Assembly: GCA_026873275.1 (NCBI GenBank)
Contig: JANTUC010000014.1
Location: 620,001-684,000, forward strand
Source: Pseudopithomyces maydicus
Taxonomy: Eukaryota > Ascomycota > Dothideomycetes > Pleosporales > Didymosphaeriaceae
Reading direction: 5' to 3'
DNA length: 64,000 bases
Shown: positions 1 to 11,200 of the stretch, piece after piece
How positions within the stretch are numbered: the first letter of the stretch is position 1
How the letters are laid out: every line of letters starts with the position of its first letter
The notes under the pieces: generated by a model
Database searches by the model: none
The model's input: only the letters and a program-made list of their open reading frames with translations
Told to the model about the DNA's origin: nothing
Translations under genes and position numbers: made by a program

Positions 1-601
1 CGTGGCGGAGATTCCTAAGCTGTAGATGCTTCGCAATTCATGTAAATTTATCTTAAAGCTTGTGAGTTCTTGCGTCACTTCGTTTAATCGCTAGGTCACC
101 CAGGGAGCAGGAACCCCCCGTAGCAGCTTGTGCAGCGAGGTTATAGCCTCTGGTGGCAGTGCATTCTTGAAGGGGGTTTTCTACGCCGAAAGTTCATAAG
201 GAGGGTGCTGGGCAGCTGTAAATGTTTAACACTACGCTGGCGACCAGTGGGTGAGGCTTCTGCGGCAACTTCCATATTGCGGCCTCGTCTCTTTTGCTTG
301 TTAATTCTCATTGTGCGATGAATCTAGCAGTAGATTCATTGCTTTCAGAGGCTTTCTAGTGGTCATGTGATTTGATTGGTGCCTAAGTAGGTGACTCTTT
401 CCTGTTCTATGCTCTTCCGTTTGCGCTGGCCAGGTTTTCTCTCACTTTGAGGACGCGACAAACGCACAATAGCGCGTCCTCACCACAACAACAAAAATAG
501 CCTCCCCGCCTCCCTCTTTCGTGTTGCAAATCTCTCTTTTACCTCATTGCCCGTTTTCTTCTCTCCCTCATATTGCAACGTGCAAAGTTGCCAACGCGAA
601 G
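1..601. other. Intergenic / 5' flank of dynamin gene
   Basis: I see no convincing coding exon or RNA gene here. The last 150 bases are pyrimidine-rich (stretches of ct/tc and caacaaca), which fits a fungal promoter and leader for the gene starting at 602. Only short open frames occur and none resembles a known family. Confidence 0.5.
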
Positions 602-3234
602 ATGTCCACTGCTTTGGACAAGAAAGGCAAGGGAGCTAGTCCTCCTACTATCTCAATTCCCATCGACCCCGATGCCGTTACTACGGATTCGCTGCAGGAC
701 CTCCAAAGCGATGAACAGCGAAAGGTCATGGACATCGTTGATAACCTTCGTCGCACCGGCCTCAGCGGTGTCATAGAGCTCCCGCAGCTTGTGGTATGTA
801 CAGTTAGAATCCGTATTTCTTATCCACATATCTAATTCCAATCAAGGTTTGCGGCGATCAATCTTCAGGAAAGTCAAGTGTTTTGGAAGCCATCACACAA
901 ATTCCGTTCCCAAGGAAAGAGAACTTGTGTACGCGGTTTGCGACTGAGATCATTCTTCGTCGCTCGCCGTCTTCAACCATTTCAATTACAATCACGCCGG
1001 ACAAACTGCGACTGCAGCACGAACAAGAAGATCTCAAATCATTCAGCAGATCTATCTGTGACTTTGAGCAGCTGCCAGATATCATCGACGAAGCCACCGA
1101 AGCGATGCGTCTTGGTGTGGTCGGTGGCATCCACTCGCGGGCTTACTCTCGTGATGTCCTCTCGGTCCAGATATGTGGTCCAGATCGCCCTCATCTGTAA
1201 GTATTCATTTTGGGGATTCCACATTTGGTCCCAGTATGCAGTCACAAGGTCGATTGGGACACGTCGACCTTGTATTGCCTTCGACTAGTGTTGTCCAAGA
1301 GTCTACTTTGATATTTCAAGGGTACTTATACGTGATACCTTTTTTAGGACCTTGGTCGATCTCCCCGGTTTGATCCACTCCAGCACTCGCGCGCAGACCG
1401 GAGCAGACAAGGACCTGATTGTGAACCTGGTTACAGAATATATCAACAATCCTCGCACCATCATCCTCGCAGTTGTGAGCGCAAAAAATGACATGGCAAA
1501 TCAGATTATCCTCGAATCTGCGCGCGAGGCAGACAAAGACAATAAACGCACTCTCGGAATCATCACCAAGCCTGACTTCCTTCTAGAGGGCTCGCGTAAC
1601 GAATCCAGCTGGATTGACGTTGCACAAAATAACAATGTCTATTTAAAGCGTGGCTGGCATATGCTTAAAAATCGCGGGGATGATGAAATGGATATTTCTT
1701 TCGCCAAACGCAACGAAGCCGAGACGCTCTTCTTCAACAAGGGCCGTTACCTGGACCTGCCTCGGGAGTGTGTTGGCATTGAGTCATTGCGCGAGCGCCT
1801 GAGCAAGCTCCTGCTCAATCACCTTATCAAAGAACTACCTTCTCTTATGAACGAGATGAAGACTAAGCTGGAAGACACAAAGAAACAGATTTCCGAGCTT
1901 GGAGAGAAACGTACGACAATTGACCAGCAGCGAACGATGCTAGTGAAAGTTTATATGAAGGTCAACGACACCCTCAAGTGTGCTGTTCAAGGCTACTACG
2001 AGAGTAGCTTTTTTGGAAGTGTCAATCGAACTGCTGCTGTTGATTCGATTGAAAACATAAAACGTTTTCGAGCTGTTATCCAACATCGTAACACCTCTTT
2101 TGCGCATTGTATGAGAATGCGTGGCCAAAAGTTCGCTATTGGTGTCGGTCCAGGCGATGACGATAATGAGGTCGCTGAAGTAATAAAGCTGAACAAAGAA
2201 ATTAACAGCCCTGAAGATGATGGAGACTTGAAACATGTTCCTAAATCTACGTCTCTTACTCATAAGCAGGCCATTGACTGGGTAAAGAATACCCTGGAGC
2301 GTACACGCGGGTATGAGCTACCAGGAACATTCCAACCAATGCTCATAAGCCAGCTATTCTGGGAGCAGTCCGAGCCTTGGGAGAAGATTGCTTTACATCA
2401 CATCACAGGTGTCGCTACCGTCTGCAAGGATTTCGTGCATACTCTACTCCAGTATGCTACACCCAATGAGGCCTTTACTCGAACTACAGGCCTCAGTGTT
2501 GATGCGGCTCTGGAAAATTGTTTGACCGCAGCCAAAGAAGAGCTCGCCAAACTCATCAAGGATAAGTCAAGGCACCCATCAACTTATAACCGTAAGTACA
2601 TCCAATTGCCAGGTACAAAGTAGGCACAAGTGTAAGGCGCTAGCCTAAGGCATTGGTGAATTTGTACCATCGCGTCAAGACAAATCAACTCTAACAATAA
2701 TCTCTTATAAGACTATTTTACGACGACGGTACAGAAACAGCGTCAACGCAAATACCAGAAGATCACGAAGAGGGCCGTCGGAGTAGCTACTCAAATCCCG
2801 CAGTGGACGGCCCAGGGCAACTTTCCACCTCTGGTCGACCCGGCCAAGATGGAAGAAGCTATGTCCTCAGCCATCGAGCAGGACATGGACACCTTTTCAT
2901 CCCAGGAGGCTCTGGAGTTTGAGCGTGCTTACTACAAAGTATATGACATCCCAGAATTTACAAAGCTTAAAGGTTAACAACAATGCAGGATGAAATGAAG
3001 TATTTCATCGAATGTGTTTGTAAGCAATGCATTGAGCGGCACCTTGTAGAGCCGCTACCAGATGTCATTCTTCCTCCGCTCAGTATAATGAATATGTCTG
3101 AAGAAGACGTGCAATTCATCGCCGCAGAACCACCGGAGATTACGCAGCAGCGTATCCGCTTGGAGTCGCGCTTGAATATGTTGAACGAGGGAATCGATAC
3201 GTTCTCCAAGGCTATGACGAGTTTTCGCGGTTAG
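602..3234 (+). CDS. Mx/dynamin-like large GTPase
   Basis: Five exons: 602-793, 847-1196, 1348-2591, 2712-2938, 2989-3234, giving 752 residues. Each junction has GT..AG ends and the frame is continuous. The GTPase domain shows G1 GDQSSGKSS (residues 67-75), G3 DLPG (185-188) and G4 TKPD (254-257). A long helical middle/stalk region follows. The last ~110 residues form a GTPase effector domain (YYKDEMKYFIECVCKQC type). There is no PH domain and no proline-rich tail, so it belongs with Mx-like fungal dynamins rather than classical endocytic dynamin, Vps1 or Dnm1. Family members self-assemble on membranes and hydrolyse GTP; this member's cargo is unknown. The start at 602 is preferred because the open frame upstream (from 521) is low-complexity leader. 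It is convergent with the hydrolase at 3558-4827. Confidence 0.85.
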
Positions 3235-3557
3235 GAATGCATCGCTGGCGCGTGGTTGAGGTCTGAGCTTGGATGCAAATACGGGTGAGATTCTACATGC
3301 AGATTCGCGTTCTGCTGAAGCATTCGACCGTTGCAGCCGCAGCCACACCTTTCTGAATATGAGGAAGCATCAGTCACGATATGTAGGCTTTCTTTGCCTA
3401 TCATCAAGGCTCTGATAGGGGGATCTTTGTATAAAACTTCTCACGAAATTGCCTTCTTCTCCTGATCAATTGTGATGTTTGAGACAATTGAACTTGTACC
3501 AACCGATGATTCAGTCCAGGCCTGTAAGTTTTCGCCTAAAAAAGTCTTCCAAAAAAC
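3235..3557. other. Convergent 3' intergenic spacer
   Basis: This short spacer lies between the 3' ends of the dynamin gene (+) and the hydrolase gene (-). It should hold both polyadenylation regions. I see no gene. A possible extra donor (gtaagt) sits directly at the hydrolase stop codon (3558), but the protein ends as the family normally does, so I do not extend it. Confidence 0.4.
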
Positions 3558-4827
3558 TTACCTATCCCCATCAAGTATCCCCTTCACAAACACCACCACA
3601 TCCCCCACCCACTCTTCAGGCCTCTCATACGCCGGAAAATGCCCTCCCACTCCCCACTCCTTCCACTCCCTCACATCAAAATCCCTCTCCGCCCATGCCC
3701 TCGGCAGCATAAACACCTCCCTCGCGAACGCACTCACTCCCGTTGGCACCCGCACATACCGATCCTCCACCCCGGGCGGCAACTCGCCCGCCTCGAAGAC
3801 AGGCAAATTTTCCCTATACATCTGAAACGCCGTGCTCGGCCCGGGGAGATAGTGCAGCAGCGTCCACGTTATGATCTCGTCTTTACTCCAATTGTAGTCG
3901 TCGGACCAAAGGAGCAGCTTGTCGGCTATCCAGGCGAGCATGCCGAGGGGGAGTCGTGGAGGGCGAAGCCGAGCGTGCGGGGCTTGCTGCGTTGGATGGT
4001 GCCGTAGGCGGATTGGGACGCGGCGAACCAGTCGACGCGGGCGAGGGAGGATTGTTCGAAGGGAGTGTAGGGGAGGGAGGTGTGGTTTGGGGGTGGGAGG
4101 ACGAAAACCTGTGGGTAGGGTTAGTATGTAGACGCGTTTTGGGGGAGGACTAACTTGCGTTGGTGAGGTGCAGCGCGAATATGGAGTCGGGATAGAGGCG
4201 CGCCATTGAGGTGCCGATCATGGCGCCCCAGTCGCCGCCTGCGATGGCGTATTTGGGGTAGCCGAGGCTGGTCATGAGCTGGTGCATGAGCTGAGCGGAG
4301 TGCCAGTTCTTGAAGCCTTCTTTATTGGCATAGGAGGAGAAGCCGAAACCTGGGAGGGACGGGGCTACGACGTCGAATCCTGCTGCGAGGAGGGGCTTGA
4401 AGATCTGGGTGACTTCGGTGAAGTTACCTGGCCAGCCGTGCATGAAGAGTATTGGGATTGCTTTTTCTTGCTCGCAGCGTTTATGGACGAAATGTATGTC
4501 GAATGATCCCCAGTTCTCCAGTTCTAGGTTCACTTTGTACTGCGGGAGTTCATTGATTTTGCGCTGCTCGGTATCCCAGTCGTATTTATTGAGCCAGTAA
4601 TCGACTGTCTCCTGCATGAACTTGACTGTGATTGCATCATTATCCCCCAGGTGCTTCCATCGTCACTGATCGGGAGACGTGCTAGCTGCAGTTTCTTTCT
4701 CAGCAGATCCAGTTCATCGCTACTGATGTCTACCTATCATTTCACCTAGGTTAACTCTAAAAATTAAACAGATCGAACACTATGATGCTGAACTTACTTT
4801 GAACGGCTCGGGATTAAATGAGGTCAT
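3558..4827 (-). CDS. Epoxide hydrolase-like alpha/beta hydrolase (two frame breaks)
   Basis: Exons on the minus strand: 4827-4798, 4733-4159 and 4108-3558. The product would be about 385 residues: an N-terminal epoxide-hydrolase domain, the oxyanion motif HGWPG (~109-113), the nucleophile motif GGDWG with Asp ~178, and a C-terminal GGHF with the catalytic His ~359. This is the microsomal/juvenile-hormone-type epoxide hydrolase architecture, which opens epoxides to diols through an aspartyl ester. The second intron (4109-4158) has a GC donor (gcaagt) and a tactaac branch site. Two runs are each one base short: C5 at 4644-4648 and G5 at 3947-3951 (plus-strand bases). Adding one base at each gives an unbroken family-like frame. 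As read, the gene cannot make a full enzyme. Whether this is a pseudogene or an assembly error is undecided. Confidence 0.75.
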
Positions 4828-5257
4828 ATTGTTTGCTACCTGTAGCGGCGAGGGTCCTCGCTGTTCGTGTGTGAAAATAAGCACACCTGGGCAATTTAAT
4901 ACGTGAGGCAACTGCTGATCATGACTGATTATAGCAGGCGAGATAGCTGCACAGCCCGCCCCGAGGGCCCCCACCTAGGCACGTGACAGATCATAAGCCA
5001 CTGCATCCGAATAACAAGAAAAAGGAGTGAATATAATCGAATTATCATGTCTCCTTGCCTAGAGACAATATGTACGCTACCAACAACAGGAAAAAAAAAC
5101 AACAACAAATGCAACCCAAACGCCCATTATGTAACACGACACAGACTTTCAAATGCCTGTTCGTCGCTGGGTATCTGCAGGAACTCCGCCCATACAACAA
5201 TTCAATCAGAGAAGAAGAAGGAAAATATACGACAAAAAAGAGCCTCTAGGTAAGTAT
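4828..5257. other. Intergenic: hydrolase promoter and DNMT5 3' flank
   Basis: This stretch sits between the start of the hydrolase gene and the stop of the DNMT5 gene, both on the minus strand. It contains A-rich tracts (around 5085-5110) and no gene that I can support. Confidence 0.4.
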
Positions 5258-8200
5258 TCAATCCTCTTCGTACTCAAAGTTCTCCGAAAAATTTATCAAA
5301 GAAGTGAAGCTCTCCGAAAGTTTTATCAGAGAAGTGAAGCTCTTTTTTGACGTAGGGCCCTCCAACCATGTAACAGGTAGAAGCCCCTTAGCGCCGGATA
5401 TGTCAGTGACCATCTTCGTCTTCACCCTCTTTTCCAACGATTCAGGCATTTGAATGTTCCAATCCTCGTCAGTTATGCCATTTGTGCGCTTGTGTCGATG
5501 CTCGAGAACATCTACGTCGACGGTCCGTAATGCGGCGAAGTGGTAGATGTAGACCACTTTCCCCTGGCCGTATCGGCGAGAACGGGCTATTGCTTGCTCC
5601 ATCGCCGCATCGTATTCGTATTGGGTCTTGACGAGCACTGGGGCTACGAAGATAATGTGATTGGCGTTGTGAAGGTTTCTGTGCGCGAGTTAGTTTCTAT
5701 TTCAAAACTGATTGTTGGAAGAACTAGCTATCTTACACTCCGGCCGCAGTTTCGCTTGTCAAGTCAAGAATGAGGACTTTGATGTCCGTGTCGTCGCCTT
5801 CTTCGTTTTTGAATCGCTGGAGAGCCCTGCTGGGGTCTTTTGCACTAGGTGTCAAATATGAGATGTTGTGGTGATCTAGGAGTTGCTTCATTTTGTTCAC
5901 CCCATCGGTATCTGGCGCGAATAAGAGGACTTGATCATGTTCTGGGATATTTTCAATGAGCTCTGCAACTTTGTCCATCTTGCGACCGAAGCTCTTTCTC
6001 AAGGATTGTTCCTCTTGTGACCCAATATGAGAAAACCTGATGTAGCTAGATGTTTGGACTGCTGCGTTGCATCCAGGTACCAAGCAGGTGTCGTGATTAT
6101 CGCTGATGGTGCTGCTGTCATTCATGCAATTATTACAGCAAAAATGTCCACAAGTCGGTATCACAGAGAGTTCAGGATCCTCATCAAGGCTCACGCAATC
6201 CGGGGCGTTGCATGTTACCTGGTCGTTCGACAGCAGTGCTTGGATGTTACAGATAAAACGCTTCGCCCTAGTGACCTTCATAAGATCTTTAGCGCACTTG
6301 CGAAGCTGCGACAAGGTCTTTTTGGCTTCAGTGTCGTTATTCAGCTTCGGAGCTTCGCTGACAGTATCGCCGCGCGTGCCTTCCGTTTCTTTAAGCAAAG
6401 AGCCGATCTCGACAGTCGCATCGGCATCACCAAGCCAGTCTTCACGACCGACGTCTTGCTTGAAGTGATCATACATCTTAGAGATGGAGACTTCATCACC
6501 TGTCGCTTTTTTCTTGCCTTGCTTTTTGCAGTATTTTTCCAAGCTGCACATGAGTGCCTTAAGCTTTTCAATGACTTCCCCGTGTTCACCAGTGCGGATT
6601 TCCAACAAGGATTGGAGTCCCGATTTCCCGTCGTCGGTTTCAAAGGACATGGCACATCGTTGTAACGCCTCTTCCCCGGACTTTGCACCGTTCAAGGTTG
6701 CGTTTAGTTGTCTCTCCCGGTCCGTTGCTTTGCTGTTCTGTCTTCTCATTGCCATTCTCTGCGCTACCAAATACTGTGAAAGCTCCATATATACGGCGTG
6801 ATGAACAGAATCCAATTTTATGGCTCTCAGAGATTCAGAACTCTCGATATGCTCAAGAGATGGTTCATTCTGGCGTACGAATGTGTCCAAAAAGACCTGT
6901 GCGCGTTCGTGACGTGCTTGGTGCCATTGAAGTGACATGCAGTTCTTGCTCGAGAGAAACTCTTCGACACTCGTTTGTGTTTCGAGATGCAAGTGATTGA
7001 TTTGCGACCGTTTTGATACTGGTCCATCATTTGAGTATCTCCCAAGACGAATTCCTAGGTAAGACGCGATATTGTCAACATCTGCAAATGATCCCAAAGC
7101 CGGTGTTCCAGACAAAATCCAACGTTTATACGCAGAAATTGCTTTGATTCCCACCGAAGACAGCATGTTTCCCTGAGCCTTCTTATATTCTTTCTGGCCG
7201 ACGTTGAGATAGTGGTATTCATCTACCACTACACGATTGAAACGAAACAGATGAATTAGAGGTACTGAAAGCTCTTTGGGCCCTGTTTCTTGATGCTTGG
7301 ATTTTTTTCCTTTGTTGGTTGCAGCTTTCTTGGAAGAGTAATCCTGATACTGGCCTCCGTGACGCAATTTCACAGGTAGGCTCATTTGAAATTCAGGATC
7401 GTTAAGTGTATCCTGAAGTAGTCGGCTCGTATTCTCGTTGAATTTGGTATCGTCGTTGTAATCCCTCAGCGCGTGGAGTTGACCGGAAATATTTTTGGTG
7501 ACGCGGTCCATCCAAGCAGAATATGCACGAGAGTTTGGAACGCCCTTTGCAGAGGCAAGAATGGCAGGCTCAGGCATTGCGGCGAAACTAGCTAGATGAG
7601 CAATATACTCCTCTTCCGCGAGAACAGTCCAGGAGAGAACGACAACTTTCGTAGCAGCCATATGATAGAAATTCAAGTCCTTGAGCTCTGAAAATGTCTT
7701 GATGACGGTTATTTCGTACTTGACATATTCATCTTCTTCAAGAAACTTCTTGAATTCTTCCTGCCACTGTTCCACTATGTGTGGGGGACAGATGATGAGA
7801 GTAGCAGCAATTTCAATTCGAAATGGGAGATCTGGATCCGATTTGACATTTTCATCAACCAAATCTTCGTTGGAGGGAATTCCTCGAATTCGCTTTGCAC
7901 GAGTGCGATGGTCGTGACTGTCTTACCGAAGCTCGGTCGGTCTGCAAGCATGCCGCCTCGAATTGAGACATCTGACTCAGCAATGGCTTCGAGCCTCCAT
8001 CCTAGCTTGGAATCAAAAGCTTCTTCCGTCTCAGCCAAGGTGAACTGTATGCCCTTCTCTTGACGACGCATCCATTCGAGGGCGCGAGGCTGAGCGCCGT
8101 GCAGTTGGTGTGTCAATCGGAGCTTCCCGGGAAACCTTGGGTCGTTGGAATTACTGCTCAATTCGAACTTGGGGAATCGGTTGACGATTGTATGGTTTTG

Positions 8201-11200
8201 ATCCGTTAAAAGTCTCCACGCCATCCGCTCAGGCTGAGAGCGATTGTTATTGTCGGTACGGATGAATGCACCGGCAGCGCGATGAATTAATAAAGAGACG
8301 TTGACCCCGATGTTGATTCCCTTCCCTTCATTGCTCGGTTCGACTTGGAACACGGTGGTATATGTTTTCACAGCGCGTTCGTATACGGCAGCTTCCTTTG
8401 GATCCTCGTGCGCTTTGGCAACGCCCTCATCTACGTTCCATTTGAGAGACGGGTATGTCGGTGTACATAAGCAATTGAGCCCAGGAAAGTTCGAGCCGAC
8501 AGATTGCCATTCCGTTAATGAAGGCGCCGAAAGTACCTGCTCAAGTACCCACAAGTTGTCAGACATGTCCCCTGTGAACACAGTATCATCATCACGAGCC
8601 TGGATTCTTAAGATGCTTATAACCTCTGTGCAACTAGCTCCAAGGATGCAGCGTCCCGACAACACTTCTGCGCTGATTGGTGGTGTTTGTGACACCAGTA
8701 CCATGGTCTTGTCAATTGCACGTTCCCATGTTCCGTGTGATTTCCCGTTGACAGTGCGTTTCTTAGTATGATATTTTTCGTTCCACGGTCGCCACTCTGG
8801 GTCAAGTATAGCAAGCGTTTCGCGATGCTCTCCTGGTTGCTTTCTGCTGCAGTCATAGCTGAAACAAAACGAATCCTTCCCGAAACTGAGAGGATCGGGG
8901 TCAAGAAATAGGTATAGAGGTGGTTCTGAGAGTGACAGCTTGTACAAAGACTGGCTTGCAGTCCCACATCTATCTAGGTGCTCATAGTCTCCTGTAAGCA
9001 TTTCTCGCCAAGACTTAGGATTCAGGGGTTCTTTGGTATCCTGACGAATGTGAAGTCGGGCCGGTACAGTTTCCGAATTGAAATCAAGCAGACCAATCTC
9101 ATTTCTGAATGATTTGTGGGTTTCCGTTGATCCAATGACAGTAAACCCAATTTCGCGTTCTTGCGGGATGAAAATCACCCATTCAGGAGACAGAAGAGAG
9201 TCTTTGATGCGTCCTTTTACAATTGGAACTTCGAAGAGCTTCCGCAAATCACTGTTTCCCGGCAGCTCTGGTGGGCAGTGCACATACATTTGCCACTCAA
9301 GTTTCGGTCCCAAACAAAGCACCAAATCAGCGCCGGAGGACCTGTAAATTACCTTCCATGAACCGACGTGTCTTTTGAAATCGCCTCGACGGAAACTCGT
9401 CCCAGTTGAACAGGCATTAGCGAGTACTTGTGAGAAAAATTCAGCAAGTTTGTCTTCGGAAATCTGATTTTTATACGTCTGCGAAGACTCAAAACCGGAG
9501 AAGTTCTCGAACGTAACACGGGAGGGTAACTTCGATGTCCACCTCAGCACAAAATCTGGCGCAGTTGGAGAGCGAGAAATCGGTTCTATCCCCTTCAGAT
9601 ACACATGCTTTGGATTTCCGGCGTGCAATGCACAGGCAGTGTGTCCGCATTGAGAGCAATGACGCACTGGTGCTTCACAGAAATCTTCGTCACACTCGCG
9701 ACTGCACAAGCGTGAACTAGACGTTGCATCTTCCGAAAGCGAACGGAGGTCCAGTTCCTCTGGTTCTGGAACGTTCACCTCATAAGTACCCATGCCGTCC
9801 AGTCGGAGTTGTAGCACTTTTGGAGGAGCTTGCGGCCGATCTTGCTTTTCTCCCCGCCGTGACTTATCAAACAACTTGCAAGCACAGATAATCGCCGATA
9901 GCTGTGAAGCAGCGATAACCGTTGTACTCATAGCGTTTCCTGCTAAGTCTTGACACTGTGCAGAAGTTTCGCGAGCCAAAAGGATCCTATCCAGGGGTAA
10001 TCCTTGGAGGCCCATGAGTTCCAAGCCATTGAGTGGCCCCTGCCGGCTCGTTGAGAATACCTGGCCCTTTGGTGTAATACATGGAACTATCCCTGGTCTA
10101 TCATGATATCGGTCCGCGTTTTGGCTGACATCCCAAATTATCTCCTTGGATGAGGGGTCGGTTCCACTTGGCGCTGCTGCGCGCAAATATGCAACCTCGA
10201 TGGCGTCCCACTCCCTTGAGGATCGCGATTCAAACCATTCATGGTCGGCAAAGTCGAGTGGCTGTTTTGTACCGTCTTCCTTCCATTGAGTGCATGGGCG
10301 CCCAATCCCAAGTCGTAGCTCAGATCGGATTTGGTCGTACCGCAACTGGCTCAGTTCCCACCTCGATTCAGATACAAGAGCGCTGTATTGCACGGCACTT
10401 CTCGGAAAATCGGCTATGAATGCCTCATATGGGCTACTGCAACGTCGCTGCAGCGCCCGCATCGTGACTTTCCATTTCTCCGCGGCTTTGGAAGCTGCCT
10501 TGCCGGATTCGCCTTGCTCAATGGCGATCATGTACATGCGCTCGCGTGTTTGTGGGTAGTAATAGTCCTTTGTGTCAAGATACATCCACACGGCTTCATA
10601 CCCTATGTCTGACCATTCTTTCACAAGATCATTCCAGGTTTCTTTCTTGCCCTTGACGTTTTCAAGAAGAACAACTTTTGGTCGACGCTGCTTGGAAAAC
10701 TGATATACAGCCGTCCATGTTTCACCCGATTCGCCGTTGTCCTTGAGGGTTTTCTGGAAATTGTTCTGTCGGGAGTGATCTTTGCACGAAAACCCAGCGA
10801 TCAAGATGTCCAAAGAACCTTTGGGGATTTCTACATCAGAGCCGTATGCTGTAGTCGCGACCTTAGCACCTTCTATACCCAATTCCCTGATGTCTCTGAA
10901 CATGATCTCGGGTGCGAAATTGCGCTCGATAAATGCCTGTTTGAAAAATTCAATTTCCGCGCTGAATATGTGGCGGAACTCCAAAGCCGGTTTGCCTTGT
11001 GCTTCGAGTGCTTCTGCTGAGGCTATCAAGGCGAATAAGGGTGCTTCAGTACCACTGCACATAGTAGCGACATATATCGGTCGCCCCAATTCTTTTAAGG
11101 CATCTGACAGTCCTAGTCCAATGGCTTTTTTGATGAGGTCCTCGAAGATCTTAGCGTTGTCGTGCATGGGCGGCTGGTTATAGTCGATGTCTTTTCCTTG

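Noticed and set aside
3460..3560. Extra 3' exon of the hydrolase after the gtaagt at its stop
   Set aside because: The resulting extension has no family counterpart and the protein already ends at the usual distance after GGHF.
6027..6665. 212-codon open frame on the plus strand
   Set aside because: It lies wholly antisense to the DNMT5 helicase/RING region, has no family motifs and mirrors the codons of the real gene.
7880..7960. An intron using the gtaagac inside the Walker A region to explain the DNMT5 frame change
   Set aside because: It would delete the GKT motif, and no downstream AG gives the right phase without losing conserved residues.
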